From an uncultured Anaerolineales bacterium (lineage in GTDB: Bacteria; Chloroflexota; Anaerolineae; Aggregatilineales; Aggregatilineaceae): a DNA stretch of 64,000 bases. Position numbers and translations under genes: made by a program. The notes under the pieces are model-generated. The model ran no database searches. It saw only the letters and a program-made list of their open reading frames with translations, and was not told the origin of the DNA. The stretch's first letter is position 1, and each line of letters begins with the position of its first letter. The stretch covers positions 1-64,000 of the forward strand of contig CAKZOB010000042.1 in NCBI GenBank assembly GCA_937135955.1, read 5' to 3'. Below, piece by piece: positions 25,654 through 33,823 of this stretch.

Positions 25654-26394
25654 TCAAGCCGCGAGTATCAGGGTGCGCAGACTCAGCACGATGATCAGCA
25701 CGCCCACCACAAACATCAGTCTACGCGGGGATAGTCTGCGGCAGATCAAGGCAGCGAGCGGCGCAGCCACTACACCGCCCGCCAGGAGACCAACGATAAT
25801 TTCCCAGTTGGTCAGCTGAATGGTGATCAGGAAAACTACCGACTGCGAAAATGTGACGAAGAACTCAGCCAGATTCACCGAACCGACAGAGATGCGCGGG
25901 TTGTGCCCGTTGGCAACCAGCGTCGAGGTGACGATTGGCCCCCATCCACCGCCGCCGATGGCATCGAAGAAGCCGCCCGCCAGCCCCAGCGGGGACAGGT
26001 GTTTGAGCGGCCTCCCCGACTCCGAAGATTGCCGCACCGCTTTCCACAGAATACGCCCCCCCATCAGCAGCAGGTAGATCGCTATATAAGGCTTGATCTT
26101 GTCGCCCGGCAATTCGCTGAGCACGTAGGCCCCCAGCACGCCACCCAACACGCCGGGGATGACCAGTCGCCGGAACAGTGACCGATCTACATTGCCGATG
26201 CGCCAGTGCGAGAGGCCCGACACCAGGGTGGTGAACACTTCGGCCATGTGCACGCTGGCGCTGGCCACGGCTGGCCCCACCCCGCTGCTGAGCAGAAAAG
26301 TGGTCGAGGTCACCCCATAGGCCATGCCCAACGCGCCGTCAATCAGTTGCGCCACAAAGCCAACCAACACATAGACCAGGATATTCTCTGGCAC
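25654..26394 (-). CDS. TSUP-family (TauE/SafE) membrane transporter
   Basis: The 246-residue membrane protein has about eight helices in two pseudo-symmetric halves. Diagnostic motifs are QLIDGALGMAYGVTSTTFLL in the first half and GLAGGFFDAIGGGGWGPIVT in the second, the paired Gly-rich signatures of TSUP carriers (sulfite, sulfonate or other organic anions). The GTG at 26394 is chosen because GGGGAGAG lies seven bases upstream; a start at 26451 would add 19 residues. No sulfur-oxidation genes are adjacent, so the substrate is open. Confidence 0.9.
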   Translation of the reverse strand: MPENILVYVLVGFVAQLIDGALGMAYGVTSTTFLLSSGVGPAVASASVHMAEVFTTLVSGLSHWRIGNVDRSLFRRLVIPGVLGGVLGAYVLSELPGDKIKPYIAIYLLLMGGRILWKAVRQSSESGRPLKHLSPLGLAGGFFDAIGGGGWGPIVTSTLVANGHNPRISVGSVNLAEFFVTFSQSVVFLITIQLTNWEIIVGLLAGGVVAAPLAALICRRLSPRRLMFVVGVLIIVLSLRTLILAA

Positions 26395-26535
26395 TACCAG
26401 TCTCTCCCCGCTTGTTACCTGGGCTGTCCAGGGGAGACCCGGCCAGCCCATTCCAGGAATGCGTAGTAATTCTAGCAGTGTTTAATTCATTCACACAGAT
26501 TCCATCATCCAGGCAACGCCCTTCGTGCCAGATGA

Positions 26536-26565
26536 TTGTCGTTTGCCCGCCATCTGTGGCACAAT
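26536..26565 (+). promoter_or_regulatory. Putative promoter of the tandem-HhH gene
   Basis: TTGTCG (26536-26541), 18 bases, CACAAT (26560-26565). The start codon at 26633 has GGAAGG upstream. Confidence 0.35.
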
Positions 26566-26632
26566 AAAGGCATCATTCTGTTGTTCTTGCCCGTCCGTGC
26601 AATTGCTTTTGCCAAAGAATGGAAGGTTTGCC

Positions 26633-27481
26633 GTGCCCGCACAAGAGAAACTCTCTCCTACTGAGCAATATCTGGCCTATCTGACCGGGCTGGGCATTGT
26701 GATCACCGTTGTGGCGTTGTTTCTGATCGCCTTGGGCACCATCGAGAACGACAACATCGCTACCAGCCTGCTGATCGTGGGCATCGTTATCATTGTCCTG
26801 GGCGTGGCAGGCTGGCTGCTCCTGGTGCGCCCCTGGGAGCGCTTCGACGACCTCAAGACCCCTCACTACACCGGTCACGAGGAGCATGTCGAAACAGCCG
26901 CGCCCGTCGCTGAAGCTGCGGCCCCGGCAGAAGCGGTCGCGCAGGCCGAAGCGCCCGTCACCCCGCCGGCTCCTGCTGCCGCCCCTGACGATCTGACGCT
27001 GATCGAGGGCATCGGCCCTAAGGTCGCCAGCGCCCTGCATGCGGCGGGAATCACCACCTTTGCCCAGGTCGCCGCCATGACCCCCGAGCAGCTCGAACAG
27101 ACCTTGCGCGAGCAGGGCGTGCGCCTGGTAGGCAGCACCGCCACCTGGCCCGAACAGGCGCGCCTGGCCGCAGCGGGCGACCTGACTGCGCTGCAAAGCC
27201 AACAGGCGCGCATCAAGGGGGGCGGCGCGGTGATCGAAGACGATCTGACCCTGATCGAAGGTATCGGCCCCAAGTCCGCCGCTGCCCTGCGCGACGCGGG
27301 CATCACCACCTTTGCGCAGGTCGCCGCCATGACCCCTGAGCAACTCGAACAGATCGTGCGCGAACGCGGAGTGCGGCTGGTCGGCTCTACAGCGAGCTGG
27401 CCCGAACAGGCGCGCCTGGCCGCAGCCGGTGACCTCAGCGGTCTGGAAGCGCTCCGGGCGAAGCTCCGGGGCGGGAACTGA
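26633..27481 (+). CDS. Membrane protein with two near-identical helix-hairpin-helix domains
   Basis: The 282-residue protein has two N-terminal membrane helices (about 14-37 and 42-65), an Ala/Pro/Glu linker (about 80-118), and two C-terminal copies of a 70-residue helix-hairpin-helix module. Copies start at 26987 and 27239 (84 codons apart), each opening DDLTLIEGIGPK and containing ITTFAQVAAMTPEQLEQ and RLVGSTA. GIGPK hairpins bind DNA backbone or act as protein contacts (DUF4332-like). Anchoring such a module to the membrane is unusual for a repair protein and more like a structural tether. GTG 26633 is chosen for its ribosome site. Confidence 0.82.
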   Translation: MPAQEKLSPTEQYLAYLTGLGIVITVVALFLIALGTIENDNIATSLLIVGIVIIVLGVAGWLLLVRPWERFDDLKTPHYTGHEEHVETAAPVAEAAAPAEAVAQAEAPVTPPAPAAAPDDLTLIEGIGPKVASALHAAGITTFAQVAAMTPEQLEQTLREQGVRLVGSTATWPEQARLAAAGDLTALQSQQARIKGGGAVIEDDLTLIEGIGPKSAAALRDAGITTFAQVAAMTPEQLEQIVRERGVRLVGSTASWPEQARLAAAGDLSGLEALRAKLRGGN

Positions 27482-27517
27482 CGCGCGCAAAAGTCCGAGT
27501 GCTCTCATCGGCCAGAT

Positions 27518-27553
27518 CCAAAGAAAGCGGCGCGAACCATCCGCCCGCGCCGC
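27518..27553 (-). terminator. Terminator of the GT-C glycosyltransferase gene
   Basis: On the minus strand an 8-base stem (27527-27534 with 27546-27553, GCGGCGCG/CGCGCCGC) with an 11-base loop is followed by TTTCTTT. Confidence 0.65.
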
Positions 27554-27570
27554 CCTGTCACTGTTCCGCG

Positions 27571-29352
27571 TCATTCCTCTGGGGGGAATTGCTGCTGATA
27601 CTGTGCTGCCACGGCTTCGTAACTGCTGGTTAAGACGGGTTCCAGCGTCTTCCACAGCGCGCTGACCGGCGGGCCGGTCACTGCCGGAAGTGGCAACCGA
27701 CTGGTGTTCGGGTAGGCACAGCGATACATATACACCCCATCTATCACATCCACCTGCCAGCAGTGCTTCTCCACGAAGTCGAAGATCGGCTGCAGGTTGG
27801 CGACATCGCGCCGCCCACCCTCGCGCCACCATTCCACGCGCAGGGCGGGATCGAGCGGCGGCACGCGATCCCCATCAATCATCGTGCTGTCCACAATGAT
27901 TGTTGGCTTGTTGCGCTCCAGATCGCGCACCATCTCCAGGATATACTCTTCGGAGAGTTTGCCCGGCATCACCAGCGGATAGCCGTAGTTAAATTGCGTG
28001 GGGCTGCGCCGGTTGGCCAGGAAGTTGACTACTGTGTTGACCCCCCACACCAACACCGTGTCGCTCTCGTCGGTGCGCTCTTCCACATAGCTGACCACTT
28101 CCTGCTGACGCTCCAACCCTGACAGGCTCGTCCTGGAGAGCGCCACGCGCACCAGCGTCGTCACCACGGGTACACCCAGCAGAAGTACCGCCAGATAGAC
28201 GCGCAGCCCGGCCCATATCTTGCGCCATCGTCCCGTCGAAGTAGCAATGTAGCGAGCTACTTCGGGCAGGCTCATAGTCGTCAGCAGGGCGATGGCCGGG
28301 ATCATGGTGATGTAGTAATGGGCATAGCCGCGATTGGTCACGTTGACCAGCACCATATCGGCGAAGAAAGTGAGCACCACCCACACTCCCAGCGTGGCAT
28401 CGGTGGCCATCTGCCGATCGCGCGCCCGCCGACGCAGATTGCGCCGGGCCACGCGCATCCCCAAGACCAGGAAGGGAGACAGGGGCACGATCACCACAGG
28501 GGCCAGACTGGCCGTCCAGGTGGTGATCACCGTGCGACCGATCCACACCGACTCTTCGCTCACCCACTCGTGAAACATGTTGGCTGCCACGAATGAGGCC
28601 GCCAGAGCATCGTCCAGAATGCCATTGACCAGCAGATAGAGTGCCACTATGCCCAGGCTGCACACGCCACCCAGGATGATCGTGCCCAGCCCGTGCCAGC
28701 GCTGGCGCGTGCCCAGGACAGGATGTCGGCTGAGGAGCACCGCCGGGATGAACATCAACGCGCCGCCAACCGTCGTCTGTTTGATCAGGAAGGCTGCGCC
28801 CGCCGCAAACCCCATGGCAAACCCCCAGCGCGAGCGCGGTTGGCGCAGGAACTGATAGCCCGCCGCCAGCACCAACACCTGGGGCAGCAGCGCATACGGT
28901 TCGGTGAAGTTGATATCGGAGGTCAACGTGGGGTGGCGCGTGAGCAATACCAGCACCAGTGGCCCCACCCATGCCTCGCTGCGGTCGCCGTAGACCTGAC
29001 GCAGCAGCCAGAACAAAGCCATGCCTGCCGCAAAGATAGTCAGGTTCTCAGCCAGCCACAAGGCCCAACGCCCTGTGCCGAAGATCAGAAAGGCCAGCGC
29101 ATTGATGAAATAGACGCCGGGCAGTTTGTTATCCCAGGCGTCAACGTAGGGCAAACCGCCGTTGCGGATGGTCAGGCCGGTGTAGGCGAAGATACCGCTG
29201 TCGCGACGCTGTTCGATGATCGAGGGTGCGAACTGCAGCGAAACCAGCACAACCAGAAGCAACAGAGCACACGCTGGCAACACCCACGACATCCGGACGA
29301 AGGACAGCGCACTGCCCCTCGTGCGCGGATGAGCTGATGTGGATCGACTCAT
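27571..29352 (-). CDS. GT-C fold membrane glycosyltransferase (GT39/ArnT-like)
   Basis: The 593-residue protein has about ten to twelve membrane helices. The first periplasmic loop has RRDSGIFAYTGLTIRNGGLPY, with the acidic residue typical of lipid-phosphate-sugar dependent GT-C enzymes, and DAWDNKLPGVYF follows. The C-terminal 200 residues are a soluble domain. Such enzymes move a sugar from a polyprenyl phosphate to lipid or protein outside the membrane; the acceptor is unknown. It has its own -10 (29391-29396, minus) and a terminator at 27518-27553, so it is monocistronic. Confidence 0.85.
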   Translation of the reverse strand: MSRSTSAHPRTRGSALSFVRMSWVLPACALLLLVVLVSLQFAPSIIEQRRDSGIFAYTGLTIRNGGLPYVDAWDNKLPGVYFINALAFLIFGTGRWALWLAENLTIFAAGMALFWLLRQVYGDRSEAWVGPLVLVLLTRHPTLTSDINFTEPYALLPQVLVLAAGYQFLRQPRSRWGFAMGFAAGAAFLIKQTTVGGALMFIPAVLLSRHPVLGTRQRWHGLGTIILGGVCSLGIVALYLLVNGILDDALAASFVAANMFHEWVSEESVWIGRTVITTWTASLAPVVIVPLSPFLVLGMRVARRNLRRRARDRQMATDATLGVWVVLTFFADMVLVNVTNRGYAHYYITMIPAIALLTTMSLPEVARYIATSTGRWRKIWAGLRVYLAVLLLGVPVVTTLVRVALSRTSLSGLERQQEVVSYVEERTDESDTVLVWGVNTVVNFLANRRSPTQFNYGYPLVMPGKLSEEYILEMVRDLERNKPTIIVDSTMIDGDRVPPLDPALRVEWWREGGRRDVANLQPIFDFVEKHCWQVDVIDGVYMYRCAYPNTSRLPLPAVTGPPVSALWKTLEPVLTSSYEAVAAQYQQQFPPEE

Positions 29353-29390
29353 GTGTGCAGTCGTTTCTCCTTAATTGGCCGCCTAATCCC

Positions 29391-29396
29391 ATTATA
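29391..29396 (-). promoter_or_regulatory. -10 element of the GT-C gene
   Basis: TATAAT on the minus strand, 38 bases before the ATG at 29352; AAGGAG lies between. Confidence 0.5.
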
Positions 29397-29486
29397 AACC
29401 GCCCTATCAGGACGATCAACAACGACTCCCCTGCGCTCGTCGGTGTTCTGTATGAGCGGCCTCAGCAGCGGCGTGCCCGCACAAAC

Positions 29487-29515
29487 GGACGGCGTGAGGG
29501 CTGCTCACGCCGTCC
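29487..29515 (-). terminator. Strong hairpin downstream of mdh
   Basis: A 12-base perfect stem (GGACGGCGTGAG with CTCACGCCGTCC) with a 5-base loop, 40 bases after the mdh stop; the trailing sequence is GTTTGT, so termination may be partial. A second stem (29535-29543 with 29554-29562) overlaps the mdh stop codon. Confidence 0.55.
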
Positions 29516-29552
29516 ATCCAGAGCCTGCATTTTACCACGCTTGCGGGCTTTT

Positions 29553-30548
29553 TCAAGCGTGGGCCAGCAGATCGGCCACTGCCTCGCGCTCTTCCAGCAG
29601 TTCCTGGGCAGAGATCATCAGCTTGCGCCGCGCATATTCGCTCAACTGCATCTCTTGCACAGGCACCACCGAACCATCGGGCAGTGTCCGCAGCGGAAAC
29701 GAGAACATCAGACCTTCCGGCACGCCATAAGGATTGCCATCCGAGAGCACCGCCGCGCTGTAACATTCACCTTCTCGCGTGACGTTCGACACGCTGCGGA
29801 TATGATCGATTACGGCGTTCGCTGCGCTGGCCGCGCTGCTCTTGCCCCGCGCCTCAATCACGACCTTGCCACGCTGCTGCACAGTCGGCACGAACACTTC
29901 CTCGAACCAGGCGCGGTCGGGGATCACCTCCAGCGCGGGCTGACCATTGATACGCGCGTTCTCGAAGTCCGGATACATAGTTGGGCTGTGATTGCCCCAC
30001 ACTGCCAGATGCGTCACCGCCGTCACTGGCACACCGGCCTTCTTCGCCAGTTGTGCCCTGGCGCGGTTCTGATCAAGACGGGTCATGGCAAACCAGCGAT
30101 CCCGCGGAATGTTCGGCGCGCTGTGCATGGCAATGAGAGCGTTAGTGTTGCAGGGGTTGGCCACTACCAACACGCGCAGATCACGGCTCGCGCACTCATT
30201 CATGACCCGCCCCTGCTCTTCAAAGACAGGCGCGTTGTCCCGGATGACATCGGCGCGTTCCATGCCAGGGCCGCGCGGTTTGCCACCCAACAGCACAGCC
30301 CAGTTGGCGTTTTGAAAGGCCACGCACGGATCGTCCGTCACTACGACACCCTGCAACAGCGGAAAAGCGCAATCCTCCAGTTCCATCACCACGCCGTTCA
30401 AGGCGCTTTGCGCTTCTGGGATATCCAGCAGTTGCAAGATCACAGGTTGCTCCGGACCAAAAGCATCTCCGTGGGCCAGACGGAACAACAGACTATAGCC
30501 GATCTGACCAGCTGCGCCGGTTACTGCTACACGGATTGGGGCTTTCAC
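29553..30548 (-). CDS. mdh: Malate dehydrogenase
   Basis: The 331-residue NAD-dependent MDH interconverts malate and oxaloacetate. It is the cytosolic/type 2 form: [20 protein letters not shown] (NAD loop), [13 protein letters not shown] (substrate arginine loop), NPCNTNAL, and catalytic His in [11 protein letters not shown]. Length is typical for the group (about 327-333). The GTG start has AAGGAG seven bases upstream. The PPDK gene elsewhere in the window could work with it in C4 metabolism, but they are not linked. Confidence 0.96.
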   Translation of the reverse strand: MKAPIRVAVTGAAGQIGYSLLFRLAHGDAFGPEQPVILQLLDIPEAQSALNGVVMELEDCAFPLLQGVVVTDDPCVAFQNANWAVLLGGKPRGPGMERADVIRDNAPVFEEQGRVMNECASRDLRVLVVANPCNTNALIAMHSAPNIPRDRWFAMTRLDQNRARAQLAKKAGVPVTAVTHLAVWGNHSPTMYPDFENARINGQPALEVIPDRAWFEEVFVPTVQQRGKVVIEARGKSSAASAANAVIDHIRSVSNVTREGECYSAAVLSDGNPYGVPEGLMFSFPLRTLPDGSVVPVQEMQLSEYARRKLMISAQELLEEREAVADLLAHA

Positions 30549-30654
30549 CTCTGCACTCCTTACAGATCACGAGAGACGGTAAAGGCACTATATTGAATGG
30601 GGAGTCTTGCCTGTATGCTATGTTAAGAATTTAGCGCCATGCCATGAACAACAG

Positions 30655-30925
30655 CAAATGGGGGGCATTTCACAAAAATTCACGGTCGGCTGATAAAGAC
30701 CGTTTGAAAAGCCCCCTCATCCCCCGGCCCCTTCTCCCGCGCTACGGGAAAAGGGGAGCGCTCGTGCGAGAGATGGTAAGTCCCCTCGCCCCGCGACGCA
30801 GTCGCGAGGGAGAGGGGATTGAGGGGTGAGGGAAGACTTGTGGGTAATGCATAGCCCCGCGTCGGGGAGGGGGCAAGCCGAGCGTAGCGAGGCTGGGGGT
30901 GAGATAAAGCGGCAAGCGGTTTGAT
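30655..30925. repeat. Intergenic repeat, family 1, copy E (two modules, inverted)
   Basis: In the gap 30549-31029. The left part has GGTCGGCTGA and the CCCTCATCCCCCGGCC-GGGATTGAGGGGTGAGG module shared with copy B. The right part (30861-30906) is the reverse complement of the CCTCACCCCCAGCCTCGC block. No gene seen apart from the promoter at 30977-30985. Confidence 0.8.
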
Positions 30926-30976
30926 GCCATCCCCCTGGCCGTCCCCAAAAACAGCGTCCCAACCGCAAACGCTTTG

Positions 30977-30985
30977 TGGTATACT
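30977..30985 (+). promoter_or_regulatory. Extended -10 promoter of the metallophosphoesterase gene
   Basis: TGG-TATACT with the -10 at 30980-30985, 44 bases before the ATG at 31030. No clear -35. Confidence 0.5.
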
Positions 30986-31029
30986 TCGCCCGGTTTGACA
31001 ACAGCACACTAGCCAGCCCTTTTTGCGCC

Positions 31030-32040
31030 ATGCTCACCCGCTTCGTAGACCTGACCGACGGCGTCGCCATGATCGTGAGCGACCTACACGGAGACCGCGA
31101 TGCCTTCGATCGCTATGTGACTCGCTTCCGCTCCCTGTACGCTTCCGGCGCGGCACAACGGTTGATCTTTTTGGGCGATCTCATCCATGCTTACGGGCCC
31201 CCCTATCAGGATCAAAGCCTGGGCATCCTGCTGGATGTAATGGCTCTGCGCGCCGAGTTCGGCCCGCAGACGGTGATCATGCTGCTGGGCAACCATGAGA
31301 TGCCGCACATCTACGGCGTCTCGCTGGCCAAAGGAGATTATGAGTTCACGCCCCGCTTCGAACAGGCATTGGGGAAACGCCGCGAACAGGTCATCGCCTT
31401 TCTAAGCGAACTGCCTTTCTATGTGCGCACCGCGGCGGGCGTGCTGCTGAGCCATGCCGGTCCGGCGAGCGAAGTCACCGGACACGTAGACCTGCTGCGC
31501 CACTACGATCACGCGCAAGTGCTGGCCCAGGCCGATGCTCTGCTGGCCCAGGTGCCCGATCTGACGCCTTACTACGAGCGCTATCGCCAGGTGTTCGGCA
31601 CCTCCTACGACGACGATGCCCGCCACTATCTGGCCGTGCGTGGCCCGGACGATCCGCGCTATCCGCACCTGCTGCGCGGCACTCTGATCGCCCAGCAGAG
31701 CCGCGAATTCGCCGTGCTATGGGACGCTTTGTTCACCCAAAATGAGCTGGGCCTGACCGAGTACAGCTACGTGCAGCAGGTGCGCGAATTCCTGGCCGCC
31801 TTCTCGGACGGAGCGCCTGCGCCGCAGCAGGTGATAGTCAGTGGCCACATTGTCACCCCCCTGGGCGGTTATATGCTGGTCAATCGCTATCATCTGCGCC
31901 TGTCCAGCGCGGCACACGCCCGTCCGCGCGAAGCAGGGTGTTACCTGCTGCTGGACTGCGCCCGGCCCGTTCACGCTGCCAACGAACTGCTGCCTTGCCT
32001 GGATACTGTGTTCGAAGACGAAATGGAAGATGACGACTGA
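31030..32040 (+). CDS. Calcineurin-like metallophosphoesterase
   Basis: The 336-residue protein has the PPP-type metal motifs in order: SDLHGD (Asp18, His20), FLGDLIH, LGNHE and LSHAGP. A distal GH motif (VSGHIVTP) completes the di-metal site. It is larger than the usual 200-250 residue bacterial PPP enzymes because of an insert around residues 165-230. It may dephosphorylate proteins or nucleotides such as Ap4A; the substrate is unknown. The ATG at 31030 is chosen since earlier starts overlap the promoter. Its end overlaps the next gene by 11 bases. Confidence 0.86.
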   Translation: MLTRFVDLTDGVAMIVSDLHGDRDAFDRYVTRFRSLYASGAAQRLIFLGDLIHAYGPPYQDQSLGILLDVMALRAEFGPQTVIMLLGNHEMPHIYGVSLAKGDYEFTPRFEQALGKRREQVIAFLSELPFYVRTAAGVLLSHAGPASEVTGHVDLLRHYDHAQVLAQADALLAQVPDLTPYYERYRQVFGTSYDDDARHYLAVRGPDDPRYPHLLRGTLIAQQSREFAVLWDALFTQNELGLTEYSYVQQVREFLAAFSDGAPAPQQVIVSGHIVTPLGGYMLVNRYHLRLSSAAHARPREAGCYLLLDCARPVHAANELLPCLDTVFEDEMEDDD

Positions 32041-32701
32041 CCTGGCCATCACAAACAGCCTTCCCAATTCGCCCACGCGCGTGCTGTGCATCCGGCACGG
32101 CGAAACCGATTGGAACGCCGCCGGTCGCTGGCAGGGGCACGCACCCGTCCCCCTCAACCCCGCCGGACTCGCGCAGTCGCGGGCGCTGGCGCATTACCTG
32201 GCCCGCAACGGCTGGCCCATCAAGGCGATTTACAGCAGCGACCTGCCCCGCGCCATGCAGACCGCACAGGCCATCGCCGCCGCGCTTGGTCTGACAGTAC
32301 ACCCCGACGCCCGCCTGCGCGAAATAGACCTGGGCGAATGGCAGGGTCTGACGCGCGAAGAAGTGCTGGCCTGGGATGGGGAACGCTACGCCGCGCATCA
32401 GGCCGACCGCGATCACGTCCCCACGCCCAATGGCGAGACACACCTGGCCCTGCGCGCTCGTGTTCTGGCTGCCTTCGACGAGATCACCGCTCACCATGCC
32501 GGGCAAACTGTCGCCTTGGTGACACACGGCGGGACGCTGGGCGTCTTGCTGGTCAGTTTATTTGGGCCGCTCGAACGTCCCTCGCTCACCAATACCTCGA
32601 TCACTGTGATCGAGCGCTCCGCTCCGGAAGCCCCCTGGGTGCTTGTGCGCGTGGCCTGGGCACCGCATCTGGAGACAGCTCCTCTGGGCGAAACCTGGTA
32701 G
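32030..32701 (+). CDS. Histidine phosphatase (phosphoglycerate mutase-like)
   Basis: A 223-residue branch-1 histidine phosphatase: the phosphohistidine motif is IRHGETDWN (His23), YSSDLPRAMQTAQ is the second signature, the acid is in REIDLGEWQG, and the second His is in VTHGGTLGVLL. Cofactor-independent phosphatases of this class act on phosphosugars, cobalamin or acid intermediates (CobC/GpmB type). Translational coupling with the metallophosphoesterase (11-base overlap) suggests a joint role. Confidence 0.88.
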   Translation: MTTDLAITNSLPNSPTRVLCIRHGETDWNAAGRWQGHAPVPLNPAGLAQSRALAHYLARNGWPIKAIYSSDLPRAMQTAQAIAAALGLTVHPDARLREIDLGEWQGLTREEVLAWDGERYAAHQADRDHVPTPNGETHLALRARVLAAFDEITAHHAGQTVALVTHGGTLGVLLVSLFGPLERPSLTNTSITVIERSAPEAPWVLVRVAWAPHLETAPLGETW

Positions 32702-32825
32702 CCCGACCAATCCCCTCTTCATGCTGATATTATCCACAGTATTGGCAATGGGCGGCGGAAAAGCTTATGATCTCATGAATTCTGCTGCCTCCTGTGGAGG
32801 CAAGAGCTTTCAGGAGCTACCTATC

Positions 32826-33704
32826 ATGATGAAACGCATCGCAATCAGCATCGCTCTGGTCCTGGTGCTCACCGTGACGCCTGCCTCTCTGCTGGCGCAG
32901 GGTGATGACGAGTTCGAAACCTACACGTCCGAAGATGGTCTGTTCACTGTATCTTATCCCGCCGGCTGGTTCTCCAATATGGATGAGGGAGCGCCATTCC
33001 CCTTCGTCATCTTCCTGAACTCGGAAGACGCCATACAACGGCTGGAAGCTGGGGAAGACCTGGCCAGCGGTGACCAGGGCCTGCTGGTGATCGTCCTGCC
33101 GACCGACTTTCTGATCTTCTTCGGCGTGACGCTGGCCGACGACGCCACTCCCGCCGAAGCCGCCGAGACGATTGCCACCATGGTCTTTGCGCCCGACGCG
33201 GGAGCAGACGGCACAGTTGACGAGAGCGAGCAGGTCGAATTCAGCGAATTCGAGGAAGTCGAACTGGGCGAAGACCTGGTTGGCGGCTTTGGCATCGCCA
33301 CCAGCCAGAAAGAAGAAGCGGCCATCACCATCTTCACGCCGGGTGAAGGACTGGTGGCCATCGTCTACACTGCTGCCTTCACTGGCGAACTGACCGACGA
33401 TCTCAAGGAGCTGAGCCAGAGCGCCGCAGCCAGCCTCTCCTACGATGGCACTGCCGAAGACCTGATGAATGCCATCATGGGCGGCGCAATCGAGCCAGCG
33501 CCCGAAGACAGCACGTCGCAAAACCTCGACGGCGCAGCGCTGGTCGCTGAGCGCTGCACGGTCTGCCACTCCGCCGAGCGCATTGACCGCGCCAGCAACG
33601 ACGAAACGGGCTGGGCGGCCACCGTTGACCGCATGATCGGCTACGGGGCGCAACTCAACAGCGCCGAGCGCGAAGCGGTCATCGCCTATCTCAGCAGCCG
33701 CTGA
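32826..33704 (+). CDS. Exported protein with C-terminal haem c domain
   Basis: A 292-residue protein with a signal peptide (residues 1 to about 24, ending LLAQG). A PsbP-like domain follows (about 30-205: YTSEDGLFTVSYPAGWF), then a cytochrome c-like module with haem motif Cys244-x-x-Cys247-His248 (CTVCH) and candidate axial Met270 in DRMIGYG. The C-terminal part resembles the haem module of quinohaemoprotein amine dehydrogenase alpha. Redox or haem-sensing in the periplasm-equivalent space is inferred. AGGAGC precedes the start; the first ATG (32826) is used, the second (32829) is equally possible. Confidence 0.82.
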   Translation: MMKRIAISIALVLVLTVTPASLLAQGDDEFETYTSEDGLFTVSYPAGWFSNMDEGAPFPFVIFLNSEDAIQRLEAGEDLASGDQGLLVIVLPTDFLIFFGVTLADDATPAEAAETIATMVFAPDAGADGTVDESEQVEFSEFEEVELGEDLVGGFGIATSQKEEAAITIFTPGEGLVAIVYTAAFTGELTDDLKELSQSAAASLSYDGTAEDLMNAIMGGAIEPAPEDSTSQNLDGAALVAERCTVCHSAERIDRASNDETGWAATVDRMIGYGAQLNSAEREAVIAYLSSR

Positions 33705-33736
33705 CTCCCTTGCAACGCGCCCGCCGCCCGCCGCAT

Positions 33737-33769
33737 CTAAACGGACAGGTAGCGAGCGTTGTTGCTCAT
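33737..33769 (-). CDS. Candidate 10-codon mini-ORF
   Basis: On the minus strand GGAGGTGA sits a few bases before an ATG that opens a 10-codon frame (MSNNARYLSV) ended by TAG. The ribosome site is among the best in the window. It lies beyond the shared hairpin at 33786-33815, downstream of the 33824-35437 gene. It could be a short peptide or chance. Confidence 0.25.
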   Translation of the reverse strand: MSNNARYLSV

Positions 33770-33785
33770 GGTTCACCTCCCTACA

Positions 33786-33815
33786 CCCCTCAACCGGTTA
33801 CTGCTGGTTGAGGGG
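33786..33815. terminator. Hairpin between convergent genes
   Basis: CCCCTCAACC and GGTTGAGGGG form a perfect 10-base stem with a 10-base loop, between the ends of the haem-protein gene (+) and the exported unknown gene (-). The plus side is followed by CGTTTGT, so termination is plausible in both directions. Confidence 0.6.
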
Positions 33816-33823
33816 CGTTTGTA

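Noticed and set aside
25385-25657. Small open frames across the family 1 repeats (also near 30-275, 3606-3836, 30680-31070)
   Set aside because: They run through the repeat sequence and have no ribosome site or conserved motif.
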